A stretch of DNA of 41,263 nt from a virus. Positions 8,662 to 16,081 of the stretch are shown piece by piece. How positions within the stretch are numbered: the first letter of the stretch is position 1; each line of letters starts with the position of its first letter. Location: the IMG/VR virus record IMGVR_UViG_3300017733_000012, positions 1-41,263 of that record. The stretch is one strand, 5' to 3'. The translations under genes were made by a program, and so were the position numbers. The notes under the pieces were generated by a model that ran no database searches, was not told where the DNA came from, and saw only the letters and a list, made by a program, of their open reading frames with translations.

Positions 8662-10083
8662 ATGTTTAACTCAAAAGCTCTAACAGAGAAGTGGTCACCT
8701 GTTCTAAGTCATGAAGGTGCTGGCACCATCAAAGACAATTATAGAAAAGCTGTTACCGCTGTTTTGTTAGAAAACACAGAGGCTACATTAAGAGAAGAAC
8801 GTGGAATGATCAATGAAGCATCCAACACAGTTGGTGCCATTGGTACAAGCGGTCTATCTGGTAGTGGTCTTGCTACAAATACAGGTGGTCTAGCTGGTTT
8901 CGATCCAGTGATGATTAGCCTCATCCGTCGTGCTATGCCAAACTTGGTAGCATACGACATCTGTGGTGTACAACCAATGAGCGGTCCTACAGGACTAATC
9001 TTTGCAATGAAGTCACACTATCAGCAAAATGGATCTGCACTAAGAGCTGGAAACGAAGCACTCTTCAACGAACCAGATCCTAACTTCTCTGGTAACACAC
9101 AAGGACCTGCTGCATTCAACGACCCTGCATCTCCTCTTGGAGACGGTGGTTCAACAGATGCTAACCCAGGTTTACTTAACGATACATCTGGTGGTGGTAC
9201 AACTGCTGGTAACTACGAGCGTACTGCTGGTAATATCGCTAGAGAAGACGCCGAAGTTCTAGGTTCTGGATCTACTCTCTTCAACGAGATGAGTTTCAGT
9301 ATAGAGAAAACTTCTGTTACTGCTAAAACAAGAGCACTAAAGGCAGAGTACACTCTAGAACTAGCACAAGACTTGAAAGCAATTCACGGTCTTGATGCAG
9401 AGCAGGAACTTGCTAACTTACTATCAAGTGAGATCCTTGCTGAAATCAACCGTGAGGTTGTTAGAACTGTTTATACAGTTGCTAAGTCAGGTGCACAAAA
9501 CAACGTTGCAAACGCTGGTGTATTTGATCTAGACGTAGATAGTAACGGAAGATGGTCAGTTGAGAAATTCAAAGGACTTATGTTCCAAATCGAAAGAGAT
9601 GCAAACGCAATCGCACAGCAAACTCGTAGAGGAAAGGGTAACTTTATCCTAACATCTGCAGACGTTGCTTCTGCTCTTGCTATGTCTGGTACTCTAGACT
9701 ACTCTTCTGGTTTAACAGGTGCTGGTGGTCCTTCAATTGGTGAAGTAGACGACACAGGTAACCTTTTAGTTGGTACAATGAATGGTCGCATCAAAGTTTA
9801 TGTTGACCCTTACTCAGCAAACGTATCTAATACACACTACTATGTTGTAGGATACAAAGGTACATCACCTTACGATGCTGGATTATTCTATTGTCCATAT
9901 GTGCCCCTACAGATGTTAAGAAGCATCGACCCATCTACCTTCCAACCAAAAATTGGTTTCAAGACTAGATACGGTATGGTTGCTAACCCATTTGTACTTA
10001 ACGGAAGCACTCCTGATGCTGAAGCTCTTACACACGGTAAGAACCAGTACTACAGAAGAGTTAGAGTAGCAAATCTAACATAA
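8662..10083 (+). CDS. gp23: Major capsid protein (gp23-like)
   Basis: HK97-fold shell protein. The precursor is 473 residues (T4 521). Conserved segments include FDPVMISLIRRAMPNLVAYD, the long E-loop region, TRALKAEYTLELAQDLKAIHG, and the C-terminal GLFYCPYVPLQMLRSIDP with KIGFKTRYGMVANPF. An I-N-E sequence at residues 50-52, followed by Ala, fits the gp21 cleavage rule (Ile/Leu-X-Glu), so the mature protein would begin at A53. An AAGAG element precedes the ATG and a strong terminator follows the stop. Confidence 0.98.
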   Translation: MFNSKALTEKWSPVLSHEGAGTIKDNYRKAVTAVLLENTEATLREERGMINEASNTVGAIGTSGLSGSGLATNTGGLAGFDPVMISLIRRAMPNLVAYDICGVQPMSGPTGLIFAMKSHYQQNGSALRAGNEALFNEPDPNFSGNTQGPAAFNDPASPLGDGGSTDANPGLLNDTSGGGTTAGNYERTAGNIAREDAEVLGSGSTLFNEMSFSIEKTSVTAKTRALKAEYTLELAQDLKAIHGLDAEQELANLLSSEILAEINREVVRTVYTVAKSGAQNNVANAGVFDLDVDSNGRWSVEKFKGLMFQIERDANAIAQQTRRGKGNFILTSADVASALAMSGTLDYSSGLTGAGGPSIGEVDDTGNLLVGTMNGRIKVYVDPYSANVSNTHYYVVGYKGTSPYDAGLFYCPYVPLQMLRSIDPSTFQPKIGFKTRYGMVANPFVLNGSTPDAEALTHGKNQYYRRVRVANLT

Positions 10084-10121
10084 GTGTGGAAAACTCCCTA
10101 ACATTGTTAGGAAACACAAAC

Positions 10122-10147
10122 AGGGATCCTACGGGATCCCTTTTTTT
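10122..10147 (+). terminator. Rho-independent terminator after gp23
   Basis: AGGGATCC (10122-10129) and GGATCCCT (10134-10141) form an 8-bp perfect stem with a TACG loop, running into seven T residues. It closes the head gene block 38 bases after the gp23 stop. Confidence 0.9.
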
Positions 10148-10150
10148 ATG

Positions 10151-10158
10151 CTTAAATA
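10151..10158 (+). promoter_or_regulatory. Putative late promoter after the gp23 terminator
   Basis: CTTAAATA (6 of 8 to TATAAATA) starts four bases after the terminator T-run and ends 37 bases before the next ATG. It shares the flanking TAAGTA with the gp20 element, and a new promoter is expected after a terminator. Confidence 0.45.
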
Positions 10159-10195
10159 TAAGTAGAGTAAAAAAATCCATGGACGATTATTGGCA

Positions 10196-10378
10196 ATGAA
10201 TCAATCATCTGTTATACTATTGTTATGCTTATCACCGTTACTGGTGATATTTCTTGTAATTAAAATTTCACTGTGGATTACTGAAACCATGAGATTTAGT
10301 TCAGAAACAGATAAACTAAAACGAATGCAACACGGACCTTACATCGTCTGGGACGAGGAGGATGATCTAGATGAATAA
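10196..10378 (+). CDS. Small single-pass membrane protein
   Basis: Using the ATG at 10196, 60 residues; a TTG two codons upstream is possible but needless. Residues about 5-28 form a strong membrane segment (VILLLCLSPLLVIFLVIKIS), followed by a charged cytoplasmic-type tail ending in acidic EEDDLDE. The stop overlaps the next ATG, so this and the next membrane protein are probably made as a pair. Holin or membrane-remodelling roles are possible but nothing in the sequence decides. Confidence 0.65.
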   Translation: MNQSSVILLLCLSPLLVIFLVIKISLWITETMRFSSETDKLKRMQHGPYIVWDEEDDLDE

Positions 10379-10727
10379 CAAAATTAAACACTACCTAAAA
10401 ACTAACGACATGTTATCTCAATACGGAAGAAACCTAATTTCTCAAGACAACAAAGTAAAAAAAGCATACGAAAAACCATTCTTTAAGACCAAGAAACAAA
10501 CTATGGTTAGTAAAGAAGAAGTTGAAGATATGATTGAGTTTGCTATCAACCAACACAATAGAAACGCTGGTCTAATTAGTATGGCACTAGGGTTTGCATT
10601 TATTGCCTTGTTTGCTGATGGTCTATTCAGAGTGTTAGGTTTAATACCTCCGTTTATGGGTATTGATGTGAGTGTCGTACAAGACGTAGTAGATAAACTA
10701 AAAGACGAAGTGCTAAGACAAACATAA
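10371..10727 (+). CDS. Membrane protein of unknown function
   Basis: A 118-residue protein whose ATG overlaps the end of the previous membrane protein by 8 bases, suggesting coupling. Residues 1-60 are basic and polar; about 67-94 are hydrophobic (GLISMALGFAFIALFADGLF) and would cross a membrane; the C-terminus is a short amphipathic helix. Its position between capsid gene and uvsY, behind a late-promoter match, suggests a late product, perhaps virion or lysis related. I do not recognise the family. Confidence 0.7.
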   Translation: MNNKIKHYLKTNDMLSQYGRNLISQDNKVKKAYEKPFFKTKKQTMVSKEEVEDMIEFAINQHNRNAGLISMALGFAFIALFADGLFRVLGLIPPFMGIDVSVVQDVVDKLKDEVLRQT

Positions 10728-10730
10728 ATA
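10723..10730 (+). promoter_or_regulatory. Late promoter for tail-tube-fold gene
   Basis: CATAAATA (7 of 8 to TATAAATA) overlaps the previous stop codon and lies 21 bases before the ATG at 10752, the same spacing as the gp23 element. Confidence 0.55.
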
Positions 10731-10751
10731 CTAAGTAGTCGAGATATTAAC

Positions 10752-11282
10752 ATGCCTTTAGGCGGAGCAGATTGGTATAAAGAACAACCAACCAATAGAA
10801 ACTTTTTAAACCCTATTGGTTTTATCCTCAAACTAGAAAAGTTTGAAGGTGTAGATTTCTTTTGTCAATCAGCAAACCTTCCTGATATCAACATGCCTAG
10901 TACTCAGGTAGCAAGTCAATTTAGAAACTTGCCTATTATACCTGGTGGAGGAGTAGAGTTTGGTGATCTTTCAGTGACCTTTATTGTAGATGAAGATCTA
11001 AAGAACTACAACAGTATATACAAATGGATGCGTGACAATGGTAATGCGGATCAGATGGCGAGAGAGACACCAGAGGAAGATATATTTACTAATGGTCAAT
11101 TACTGATAACCACCAGTGCATTCAACCCTGCATTTGTAGTAGACTATCAGAATTTATTCCCTGTAGCACTGACAAATTTGCAATTTGATGCTACAATAGG
11201 AGATGTAGAGTACATTACTGCACAGGTTACATTTAAACATCAGCAGTTCTTCCTACGTGATAAAACATTTAAGAAAATATGA
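10752..11282 (+). CDS. Tail-tube-fold protein (gp3 tail completion or gp19/gp54-like)
   Basis: A 176-residue structural protein. The central GGGVEFGDLSVTFIVDEDLK and following NYNSIYKWMRDN resemble the gp19/gp54 tail-tube fold family, and the C-terminus (ATIGDVEYITAQVTFKHQQF) is the matching final beta hairpin. Length equals that of T4 gp3 (176), the tail-completion and sheath-stabilising protein, and the position just before uvsY is where cyanophage gp3 is usually annotated, to my recollection. gp3 is therefore the leading name, with a second tube or tube-initiator protein as the alternative. Its stop overlaps uvsY (ATGA). Confidence 0.8.
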   Translation: MPLGGADWYKEQPTNRNFLNPIGFILKLEKFEGVDFFCQSANLPDINMPSTQVASQFRNLPIIPGGGVEFGDLSVTFIVDEDLKNYNSIYKWMRDNGNADQMARETPEEDIFTNGQLLITTSAFNPAFVVDYQNLFPVALTNLQFDATIGDVEYITAQVTFKHQQFFLRDKTFKKI

Positions 11283-11752
11283 ATTTTGATTCTCTTCATA
11301 ATAAATTTCAAAAACTTAGAGAAGAATGGGCAGAAGATAGTCATGTAGACTTTCAATTTAAGAACAAACAATATAGTGCTGACTTAGGACAACTCGCATT
11401 AGACATACCTTTCCAACACAATAAATACTTAAACCATTACACTGACATATCTCAAATAAAAACTTCTCTAGAGTTTGAAATTCGTAAATTAGTAAAGGAC
11501 AAACGTGAATACTATTCTGGTGAAGCAGATGCTAAGACGTATGCTGCTAAACCATTTGGATCACATATAAAGACAACTGAAAAGATGAAGGTCTACATAG
11601 AGTCTGATGATGAGATCATCAATCTAGAAGCAAAGATCAAGTATCTAGAACAGATGATGTACTTTCTAGATCATGTTATGAAGCAAATATCAAATAGAGG
11701 TTTTCAAGTAAAGAGTGCCATTGAGTGGGAGAAATTTGTTAATGGACAATAA
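11279..11752 (+). CDS. uvsY: Recombination mediator UvsY
   Basis: Loads the UvsX recombinase onto single-stranded DNA covered by gp32 in recombination-dependent replication. It is 157 residues (T4 137), mostly charged helix. The N-terminal LHNKFQKLREEWAEDSHVDF and the C-terminal helical region ending FQVKSAIEWEKFVNG are characteristic of UvsY. It starts on an ATGA overlap and is followed by uvsW on a TAATG overlap, the conserved uvsY-uvsW pairing of T4-like phages. Confidence 0.93.
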   Translation: MNFDSLHNKFQKLREEWAEDSHVDFQFKNKQYSADLGQLALDIPFQHNKYLNHYTDISQIKTSLEFEIRKLVKDKREYYSGEADAKTYAAKPFGSHIKTTEKMKVYIESDDEIINLEAKIKYLEQMMYFLDHVMKQISNRGFQVKSAIEWEKFVNGQ

Positions 11753-13215
11753 TGACACATCTTACAGTAAAGAAAAAGAATGAAGTTTATATAACTATTC
11801 ATTCTAATGAAGAGTACGTCCATAGAGAATTAGCGGACTACTTCACATTTGAAGTTCCAGAAGCAAAATTTTTAAAAAGAAATCCCAGATACAAATATTG
11901 GGATGGAACTATACGTCTATACTCCCCTGCTACAGGAGATTTGTATCATGGGTTGTTAGATCATCTACAGGTATGGGCAGCAGAGAAACAATATATTGTA
12001 GAGTATGAAAAGAATGATTGGTATGGAGATCTAAGTCAGGATAATAAACTAGTCTCATTACCAGCAGTAAAACAATACATGAAAAAAATCTCTAAGATAG
12101 AACCTAGAGATTATCAATACAATGCGGTGTATGAAGCTTTAAAATATAATCGTAAGTTACTTCTTTCTCCTACGGGTTCTGGGAAGTCTCTTATGATCTA
12201 CTCCATAGTCAGATACTATGCTGCCACCGCAAAGAAGATACTTATAGTCGTCCCAACTACATCCCTCGTTGAGCAGATGGTCAATGATTTTATTTCTTAC
12301 GGGTGGAGTGCTGACAACTTTGTACATAAAATTTATTCTGGTAAAGATAAGAATACTGACAAACCTATTATAATATCAACTTGGCAATCTATCTACAAAT
12401 TTCCTAAAAGATATTTTGATGATATAGATTGTGTGATTGGTGATGAAGCACATCTCTTTAAGTCAAAGTCATTGACAGGTATCATGACTAAGTTACACAA
12501 TGCCAAGTATAGGTTTGGTTTTACTGGTACTCTAGATGGGAGTAAGACTCACAAGTGGGTACTAGAAGGTTTGTTTGGCAAGTGTGAACAAGTAACTAAA
12601 ACAGATGATCTAATCAAGGAAGGTTACCTTTCTAATTTTAGGATAAAAATCCTACTTTGTAAACATGCTCCGCAATATTTTGAATCATATCAAGATGAGA
12701 TAGAATATCTTGTGGAGCATAAAGGTAGAAATAACCTCATAAAAAATCTAGTCAAAGATCTAGATGGTAACACCCTAGTACTATTTAACTACGTAGAAAA
12801 ACATGGTACACCATTATACGAACTAATAAATAGTAATGTAGACTCCGCACGTAAAGTATTTTTTGTGCATGGAGGAACTGACGTAGAAGATCGAGAAGAA
12901 GTACGCAATCTTACAGAGACGGAATCTAATGCAATTATCGTTGCCTCTTACGGCACCTTCTCAACTGGAATTAACATTAAGCGTCTTCACAACATCGTGT
13001 TCGCTTCACCATCAAAGTCCAGAATTAGAAACCTACAATCAATTGGTAGAGTTCTTAGAAAAGGAGAAGGTAAGGACATAGCAACGTTGTATGACATTGC
13101 AGATGACATTGGTGGACAGAACTATACGCTGAAGCATTTGAATGAAAGAGTAAACATATACAATACTGAAAATTTTAAGTATGAAGTTATAAGAGTAAAC
13201 CTTAGAGCAAACTAA
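11752..13215 (+). CDS. uvsW: RNA/DNA helicase UvsW
   Basis: SF2 helicase that unwinds R-loops and branched recombination intermediates and shuts off origin-dependent initiation. It has 487 residues (T4 503). An N-terminal domain (RNPRYKYWDGTIRLYSPATG) precedes the helicase core: Walker A SPTGSGKS (139-146), DEAH box at 231-234 (VIGDEAHLF), and motif VI-like QSIGRVLRKGEGKD near residue 425. Complete, with no frameshift. It is followed two bases later by an Sm-like gene, so the uvsY-uvsW unit extends to about 13.6 kb. Confidence 0.96.
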   Translation: MTHLTVKKKNEVYITIHSNEEYVHRELADYFTFEVPEAKFLKRNPRYKYWDGTIRLYSPATGDLYHGLLDHLQVWAAEKQYIVEYEKNDWYGDLSQDNKLVSLPAVKQYMKKISKIEPRDYQYNAVYEALKYNRKLLLSPTGSGKSLMIYSIVRYYAATAKKILIVVPTTSLVEQMVNDFISYGWSADNFVHKIYSGKDKNTDKPIIISTWQSIYKFPKRYFDDIDCVIGDEAHLFKSKSLTGIMTKLHNAKYRFGFTGTLDGSKTHKWVLEGLFGKCEQVTKTDDLIKEGYLSNFRIKILLCKHAPQYFESYQDEIEYLVEHKGRNNLIKNLVKDLDGNTLVLFNYVEKHGTPLYELINSNVDSARKVFFVHGGTDVEDREEVRNLTETESNAIIVASYGTFSTGINIKRLHNIVFASPSKSRIRNLQSIGRVLRKGEGKDIATLYDIADDIGGQNYTLKHLNERVNIYNTENFKYEVIRVNLRAN

Positions 13216-13216
13216 T

Positions 13217-13618
13217 ATGAAAGACGAAGAATTTTATTCAACAATAAAAATCGTAACTGGTGAAGAGATAGTAGCAAAGGTTATCTATCTTGAGGATGAA
13301 GATAAGGTTATGTTAGAGGATCCACTTCTAGTAGAAGTACAGAGGTCAAGGAAGGGTGCATTAGAAATTGCTGGTTTTGCATTCAAGGAATGGATGTCGG
13401 CGACGTTTGAAGACTTGTATGTTATGAATCGAGAACATATAGTAACAATGTCTGAAGTAGATCCTTCTATAAAAGAATTTTATGTAAAGACATTAGAAAG
13501 AATAAAGAGTGGTAAAACCTTAGCAAACACTGCAGACAAGTTACCTAGGAAGTCAGGCTATGTCGGGTCAGTCTCTAAATTCAAGAAGTCTTTAGAGGAT
13601 ATTTTTAAAAAGAGCTAA
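13217..13618 (+). CDS. Sm-like beta-barrel protein (paralogue 1 of 4)
   Basis: A 133-residue protein with a predicted short beta-barrel: IKIVTGEEIVAKVIYLEDED, then a DPLLVEV strand, a tryptophan segment (FKEWMSATFEDLYVM) and the strand HIVTMSEVDPSIKEFY ending in a helix. This order (TGE strand, xDP strand, aromatic W segment, I-V-T-x-S strand, Pro, Tyr helix) recurs in the three tandem proteins at 29120-30048. Sm/LSM-type barrels often bind RNA, but that role is inferred here. The C-terminal 40 residues are a basic tail. Confidence 0.7.
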   Translation: MKDEEFYSTIKIVTGEEIVAKVIYLEDEDKVMLEDPLLVEVQRSRKGALEIAGFAFKEWMSATFEDLYVMNREHIVTMSEVDPSIKEFYVKTLERIKSGKTLANTADKLPRKSGYVGSVSKFKKSLEDIFKKS

Positions 13619-13679
13619 GATCAACCTTAAACCCGCTACACGGTTAGTGTACTGGTTATCTAACAGTTTGTCAAGTACC

Positions 13680-13708
13680 TTTACAAAACTCCTTTCATTT
13701 GCTATACT
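13680..13708 (+). promoter_or_regulatory. Sigma70-type promoter for gp55
   Basis: TTTACA (13680-13685), a 17-base spacer and TATACT (13703-13708) match the bacterial housekeeping consensus at 5 of 6 positions in each hexamer with ideal spacing. Transcription would start near 13715, about 16 bases before the gp55 ATG. It is the clearest host-type promoter in the left half and would make the late sigma factor early or middle. Confidence 0.8.
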
Positions 13709-13730
13709 AAAGACATCATTCAACGCAGTA

Positions 13731-14222
13731 ATGAAAAGAAAAAAAACCGAGTACTATGTAAACAACAAAGAATTTCTCGCTGCGATCACTGTTTATCGTC
13801 AGAAAGTTCATGCTGCCGAAGAAGCGGGAGAAGCAAGACCCAGAGTTACGAATTACTTAGGGTCTTGTTTTTTAAAGATCGCAACGCATCTCTCATACAA
13901 ACCAAACTTTGTAAACTATATGTTTAGAGAGGATATGATTTGTGATGGAATAGAAAACTGCTTGCAGTACATAGACAACTTTGATCCCGAAAAATCAAAG
14001 AATCCTTTTGCTTATTTCACACAGATTATATACTATGCTTTTTTAAGACGTATACAAAAGGAAAAGAAACAATTAGAAATCAAAGGAAAGATACTGGAAA
14101 GGTCTGGATTTGATGAGGTAATGCACACTGACAGATATACTGGTAATATGTCAGGTATGAATGCTTCTTATTCTGATATGGGTAGCATCAAAGAAAACAT
14201 TGAGACCAAAATGAATCGCTAA
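13731..14222 (+). CDS. gp55: Late transcription sigma factor gp55
   Basis: Phage sigma factor that redirects host RNA polymerase to TATAAATA-type late promoters, normally with the gp45 clamp as activator. The ATG at 13731 gives 163 residues (T4 185); it starts with MKRKKTEYYVNNKEFLAAI, the conserved N-terminus, while upstream codons fall in the promoter. The core region DGIENCLQYIDNFDPEK and NPFAYFTQIIYYAFLRRI is the sigma region 2-like, core-binding and -10 recognition part. Both its target sites and the clamp gene are in this window. The stop overlaps the next ATG (TAATG). Confidence 0.94.
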   Translation: MKRKKTEYYVNNKEFLAAITVYRQKVHAAEEAGEARPRVTNYLGSCFLKIATHLSYKPNFVNYMFREDMICDGIENCLQYIDNFDPEKSKNPFAYFTQIIYYAFLRRIQKEKKQLEIKGKILERSGFDEVMHTDRYTGNMSGMNASYSDMGSIKENIETKMNR

Positions 14223-14377
14223 TGCCTAACGACTTATATGATGATATGCGTAGACTGAACGCACTTTATGAAGAACTAATGTGGAGTCACGATGATGATC
14301 TACAATTTATGATTGAAAACGGACGCATCGTTATTTTAAATAGAACACATGAAGAGTATATTAAGAAAACACACTAG
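14222..14377 (+). CDS. Small conserved-looking protein, 51 aa
   Basis: Starts on the TAATG overlap with gp55 and encodes 51 residues beginning MPNDLYDDMRRLNALYEELM and ending in a charged helix. Acidic N-terminal helix (DDMRRLNALYEEL) followed by a VILNRTHEEY strand-helix. No Cys, no membrane segment. The precise stop-start overlap and the next genes in the same chain support a real gene. Function unknown. Confidence 0.6.
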   Translation: MPNDLYDDMRRLNALYEELMWSHDDDLQFMIENGRIVILNRTHEEYIKKTH

Positions 14378-14390
14378 ACAAGTCGAGAGA

Positions 14391-14507
14391 ATGAATCGCT
14401 TTGAACGTAGACTTGCTGTCTCAAGAAAACTCAGAGAGATGTTTCCAGACTATCGTGGAGTCTATAAATTTACTGAATACCAGTTTATTGATTATGAAAG
14501 AATTTAA
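14391..14507 (+). CDS. Small basic protein, 38 aa
   Basis: ATG at 14391 after GAGAGA, 38 residues, starting MNRFERRLAVSRKLREMF and ending YQFIDYERI. Rich in Arg and aromatic residues. Its 3' end overlaps the start of the DUF4385 gene by 14 bases in another frame. Too short for a family call; kept because it fills an otherwise empty interval in a chain of overlapping genes. Confidence 0.45.
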   Translation: MNRFERRLAVSRKLREMFPDYRGVYKFTEYQFIDYERI

Positions 14508-14958
14508 TTATGAACTCGATTACAAGAGACTTGATTTTACAAACGAGGAGACTCGTAAACTATATCGTATTGGAAGAGGGGAGCAAGGGGTTCTATTGGT
14601 TCGCCCTTATACTAACGATATATGTGCTCATTGGAAATTCAAAACTCCACATGATGCAATAATTTCTAGTCATGAAATTTATGGCATGTATGTAGAATAT
14701 CAAAAGGATCAAGATTTTATTGGTATGGATATGTGTCGTAAATTTCTAGAGATGGGATTTACTAGATCAAGAAGATATGCAAATCACAACTCAGGCAGAA
14801 AGTATAAGAAAGGAACTAAGGAGGTTCTACCTCAAGAAACAGATCATGCTACAAGTAAATATGCTGAGTCAGCAAAAATATTTAAAAGAGTTCGTGATGT
14901 TGTTGCAAAATCCGAAACATATGTTACAATGAGAAAAGACTGGAGATCATCAGAATGA
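14494..14958 (+). CDS. DUF4385 family protein
   Basis: With the ATG at 14494 this is a 154-residue protein beginning MKEFNYELDYKRLDF. It carries the DUF4385 signature throughout: YRIGRGEQGVLLVRPY, HWKFKTPHDAI, DFIGMDMCRKFLEMGFTRSR and RRYANHNSGRKY. That family occurs in bacteria and phages and has no established biochemical role. The many invariant charged and Gly residues suggest an enzyme or nucleic-acid binder. A longer frame from 14401 (TTG) would overlap the whole preceding small gene and lacks family similarity. It overlaps the next gene by 4 bases (ATGA). Confidence 0.85.
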   Translation: MKEFNYELDYKRLDFTNEETRKLYRIGRGEQGVLLVRPYTNDICAHWKFKTPHDAIISSHEIYGMYVEYQKDQDFIGMDMCRKFLEMGFTRSRRYANHNSGRKYKKGTKEVLPQETDHATSKYAESAKIFKRVRDVVAKSETYVTMRKDWRSSE

Positions 14959-15473
14959 ATATCTTTGTTACAGATCCATCACCAACTACATCCGCTAGAC
15001 ATCTACCTGACAAACACGTTGTCAAGATGCCACTAGAAACTTGTCAGATGCTTTCTATTGTTTGCTCTGACAAGTGGGGTCATAATTACGGTGATCTACA
15101 TCGTCTTGATGGTCAAGCATACAAGACAGACAAGGGTGCATTTCGTAATCATCCTTGTACTATATGGGCAAACTCTTGCCTAGAAAATACATGGTGGTTA
15201 CTTGCACATGGTCTTGCTCTTTGCAACGAGTACGAGCATCGCTATGGCAAGTCACATAGTTGTGAGAAGACATTGATAGAAGCAACAACTATCATACCTT
15301 CTGCACCTAGTCCATACAAACCATCATCATTTACATTTGCAGGTCCTGACGAGTTCAAGTACGATACAAGTATTGACATCTTCACTGCATACAAACGCTA
15401 TGTTGCATCTAAACCTTGGGTTCCTACGAACTATCTTCGTGACCCATCTCGCAAACCAGATTGGATAAATTAA
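14955..15473 (+). CDS. Possible DNA glycosylase of the DenV (T4 endonuclease V) superfamily
   Basis: A 172-residue protein starting MNIFVTDPSPTTSARHLPDK. It has a DKHVVKMPLETCQML block, NHPCTIWANSCLENTWWLL and EYEHRYGKSH, which I recognise as a phage and bacterial family with conserved His and Lys. His21 and Glu28 are seven residues apart at the same relative place as catalytic His16 and Glu23 of T4 DenV, which excises pyrimidine dimers; DenV uses Thr2 as nucleophile where this protein has Asn2. Relatedness is therefore plausible but remote. UV repair would suit a sunlit-ocean phage. ATGA overlap upstream, TAATG overlap downstream. Confidence 0.7.
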   Translation: MNIFVTDPSPTTSARHLPDKHVVKMPLETCQMLSIVCSDKWGHNYGDLHRLDGQAYKTDKGAFRNHPCTIWANSCLENTWWLLAHGLALCNEYEHRYGKSHSCEKTLIEATTIIPSAPSPYKPSSFTFAGPDEFKYDTSIDIFTAYKRYVASKPWVPTNYLRDPSRKPDWIN

Positions 15474-15709
15474 TGGGAACAGAAATGTTAGCTATAAGAG
15501 ATCTATTGCTGTCTTGTCCACCAGTGTATACTTTACCTGGTACATGGACTAAATGCAACGCACTAATTCCACACTACAATGCAGATCCTAATTTCACATT
15601 AGGTATATCAATAGCAGTTATCACTATATTGTTAGCAGGATATGGTGTGTATAAAGGATTTTTTGCAAACAAAAATTTAACAGATCCATGGGACGATCAT
15701 GACGACTAA
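15473..15709 (+). CDS. PsbN-like membrane protein
   Basis: With the ATG at 15473 (TAATG overlap), 78 residues. Residues 1-38 are an extension with two Cys. Residues 41-62 are a single membrane helix (FTLGISIAVITILLAGYGVY), and the tail LTDPWDDHDD matches the very conserved end of cyanobacterial/chloroplast PsbN (GYxxY...LxDPFxxHxD). PsbN is a thylakoid protein needed for assembly of the photosystem II reaction centre rather than a subunit of it. PsbN is only about 43 residues, so this would be a PsbN-like domain with an N-terminal extension. A photosynthesis-support role is inferred; no psbA or psbD is in the window. Confidence 0.75.
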   Translation: MGTEMLAIRDLLLSCPPVYTLPGTWTKCNALIPHYNADPNFTLGISIAVITILLAGYGVYKGFFANKNLTDPWDDHDD

Positions 15710-15912
15710 TGTATCATAATAATTTTTTTACTGAGGAACAGTGGGAATGTATTAGAGTGTGTGTAGCAAACGCACCTATACCTTATGACATTACTAAGAA
15801 AAAGATTCCTGCTGAGATCTTAGATAAGATAGGTCAACCTAATAAAATAAAACATGAAGGTATTGAAAAAGTAAAATACGATCTAACACCATACGGAATA
15901 CATGAGAGTTGA
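15709..15912 (+). CDS. Hypothetical protein, 67 aa
   Basis: Starts on a TAATG overlap with the PsbN-like gene. The 67 residues begin MYHNNFFTEEQWECIRVCVA and contain two Cys in the first helix and a basic C-terminal half (KKKIPAEILDKIGQPNKIKH). No membrane segment. Member of the tight small-gene chain from gp55 to gp47. Function unknown. Confidence 0.6.
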   Translation: MYHNNFFTEEQWECIRVCVANAPIPYDITKKKIPAEILDKIGQPNKIKHEGIEKVKYDLTPYGIHES

Positions 15913-16081
15913 TAGACATAGAGACATTGCTGATGACCTTGAAGCAGAACTTCTATCTGAATTAGAAGGTATCACTAAACAACTACGTGGCAATATGACA
16001 CGACTAACCAGAGCAACATCTACTGGAAGATCATCCAAAGTTATTGAAATTGAGTATGAAATTAACGAAAGAACTAATTGA
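15902..16081 (+). CDS. Small charged helical protein, 59 aa
   Basis: ATG at 15902 overlaps the end of the previous gene by 11 bases. It encodes 59 residues beginning MRVDRHRDIADDLEAELLSE, mostly charged helix with coiled-coil potential (LEAELLSELEGITKQLRG), then a Thr/Arg-rich stretch and IEIEYEINERTN. It ends 26 bases inside the next gene. Function unknown; supported by placement and coding composition. Confidence 0.55.
   Translation: MRVDRHRDIADDLEAELLSELEGITKQLRGNMTRLTRATSTGRSSKVIEIEYEINERTN

Noticed and set aside
13637-13651. TACAC/GTGTA hairpin before the gp55 promoter
   Set aside because: Only five pairs and no T-run, so not a credible terminator.
13647-13730. N-terminal extension of gp55
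   Set aside because: The stretch contains the sigma70 promoter hexamers and does not resemble gp55; ATG 13731 is preferred.
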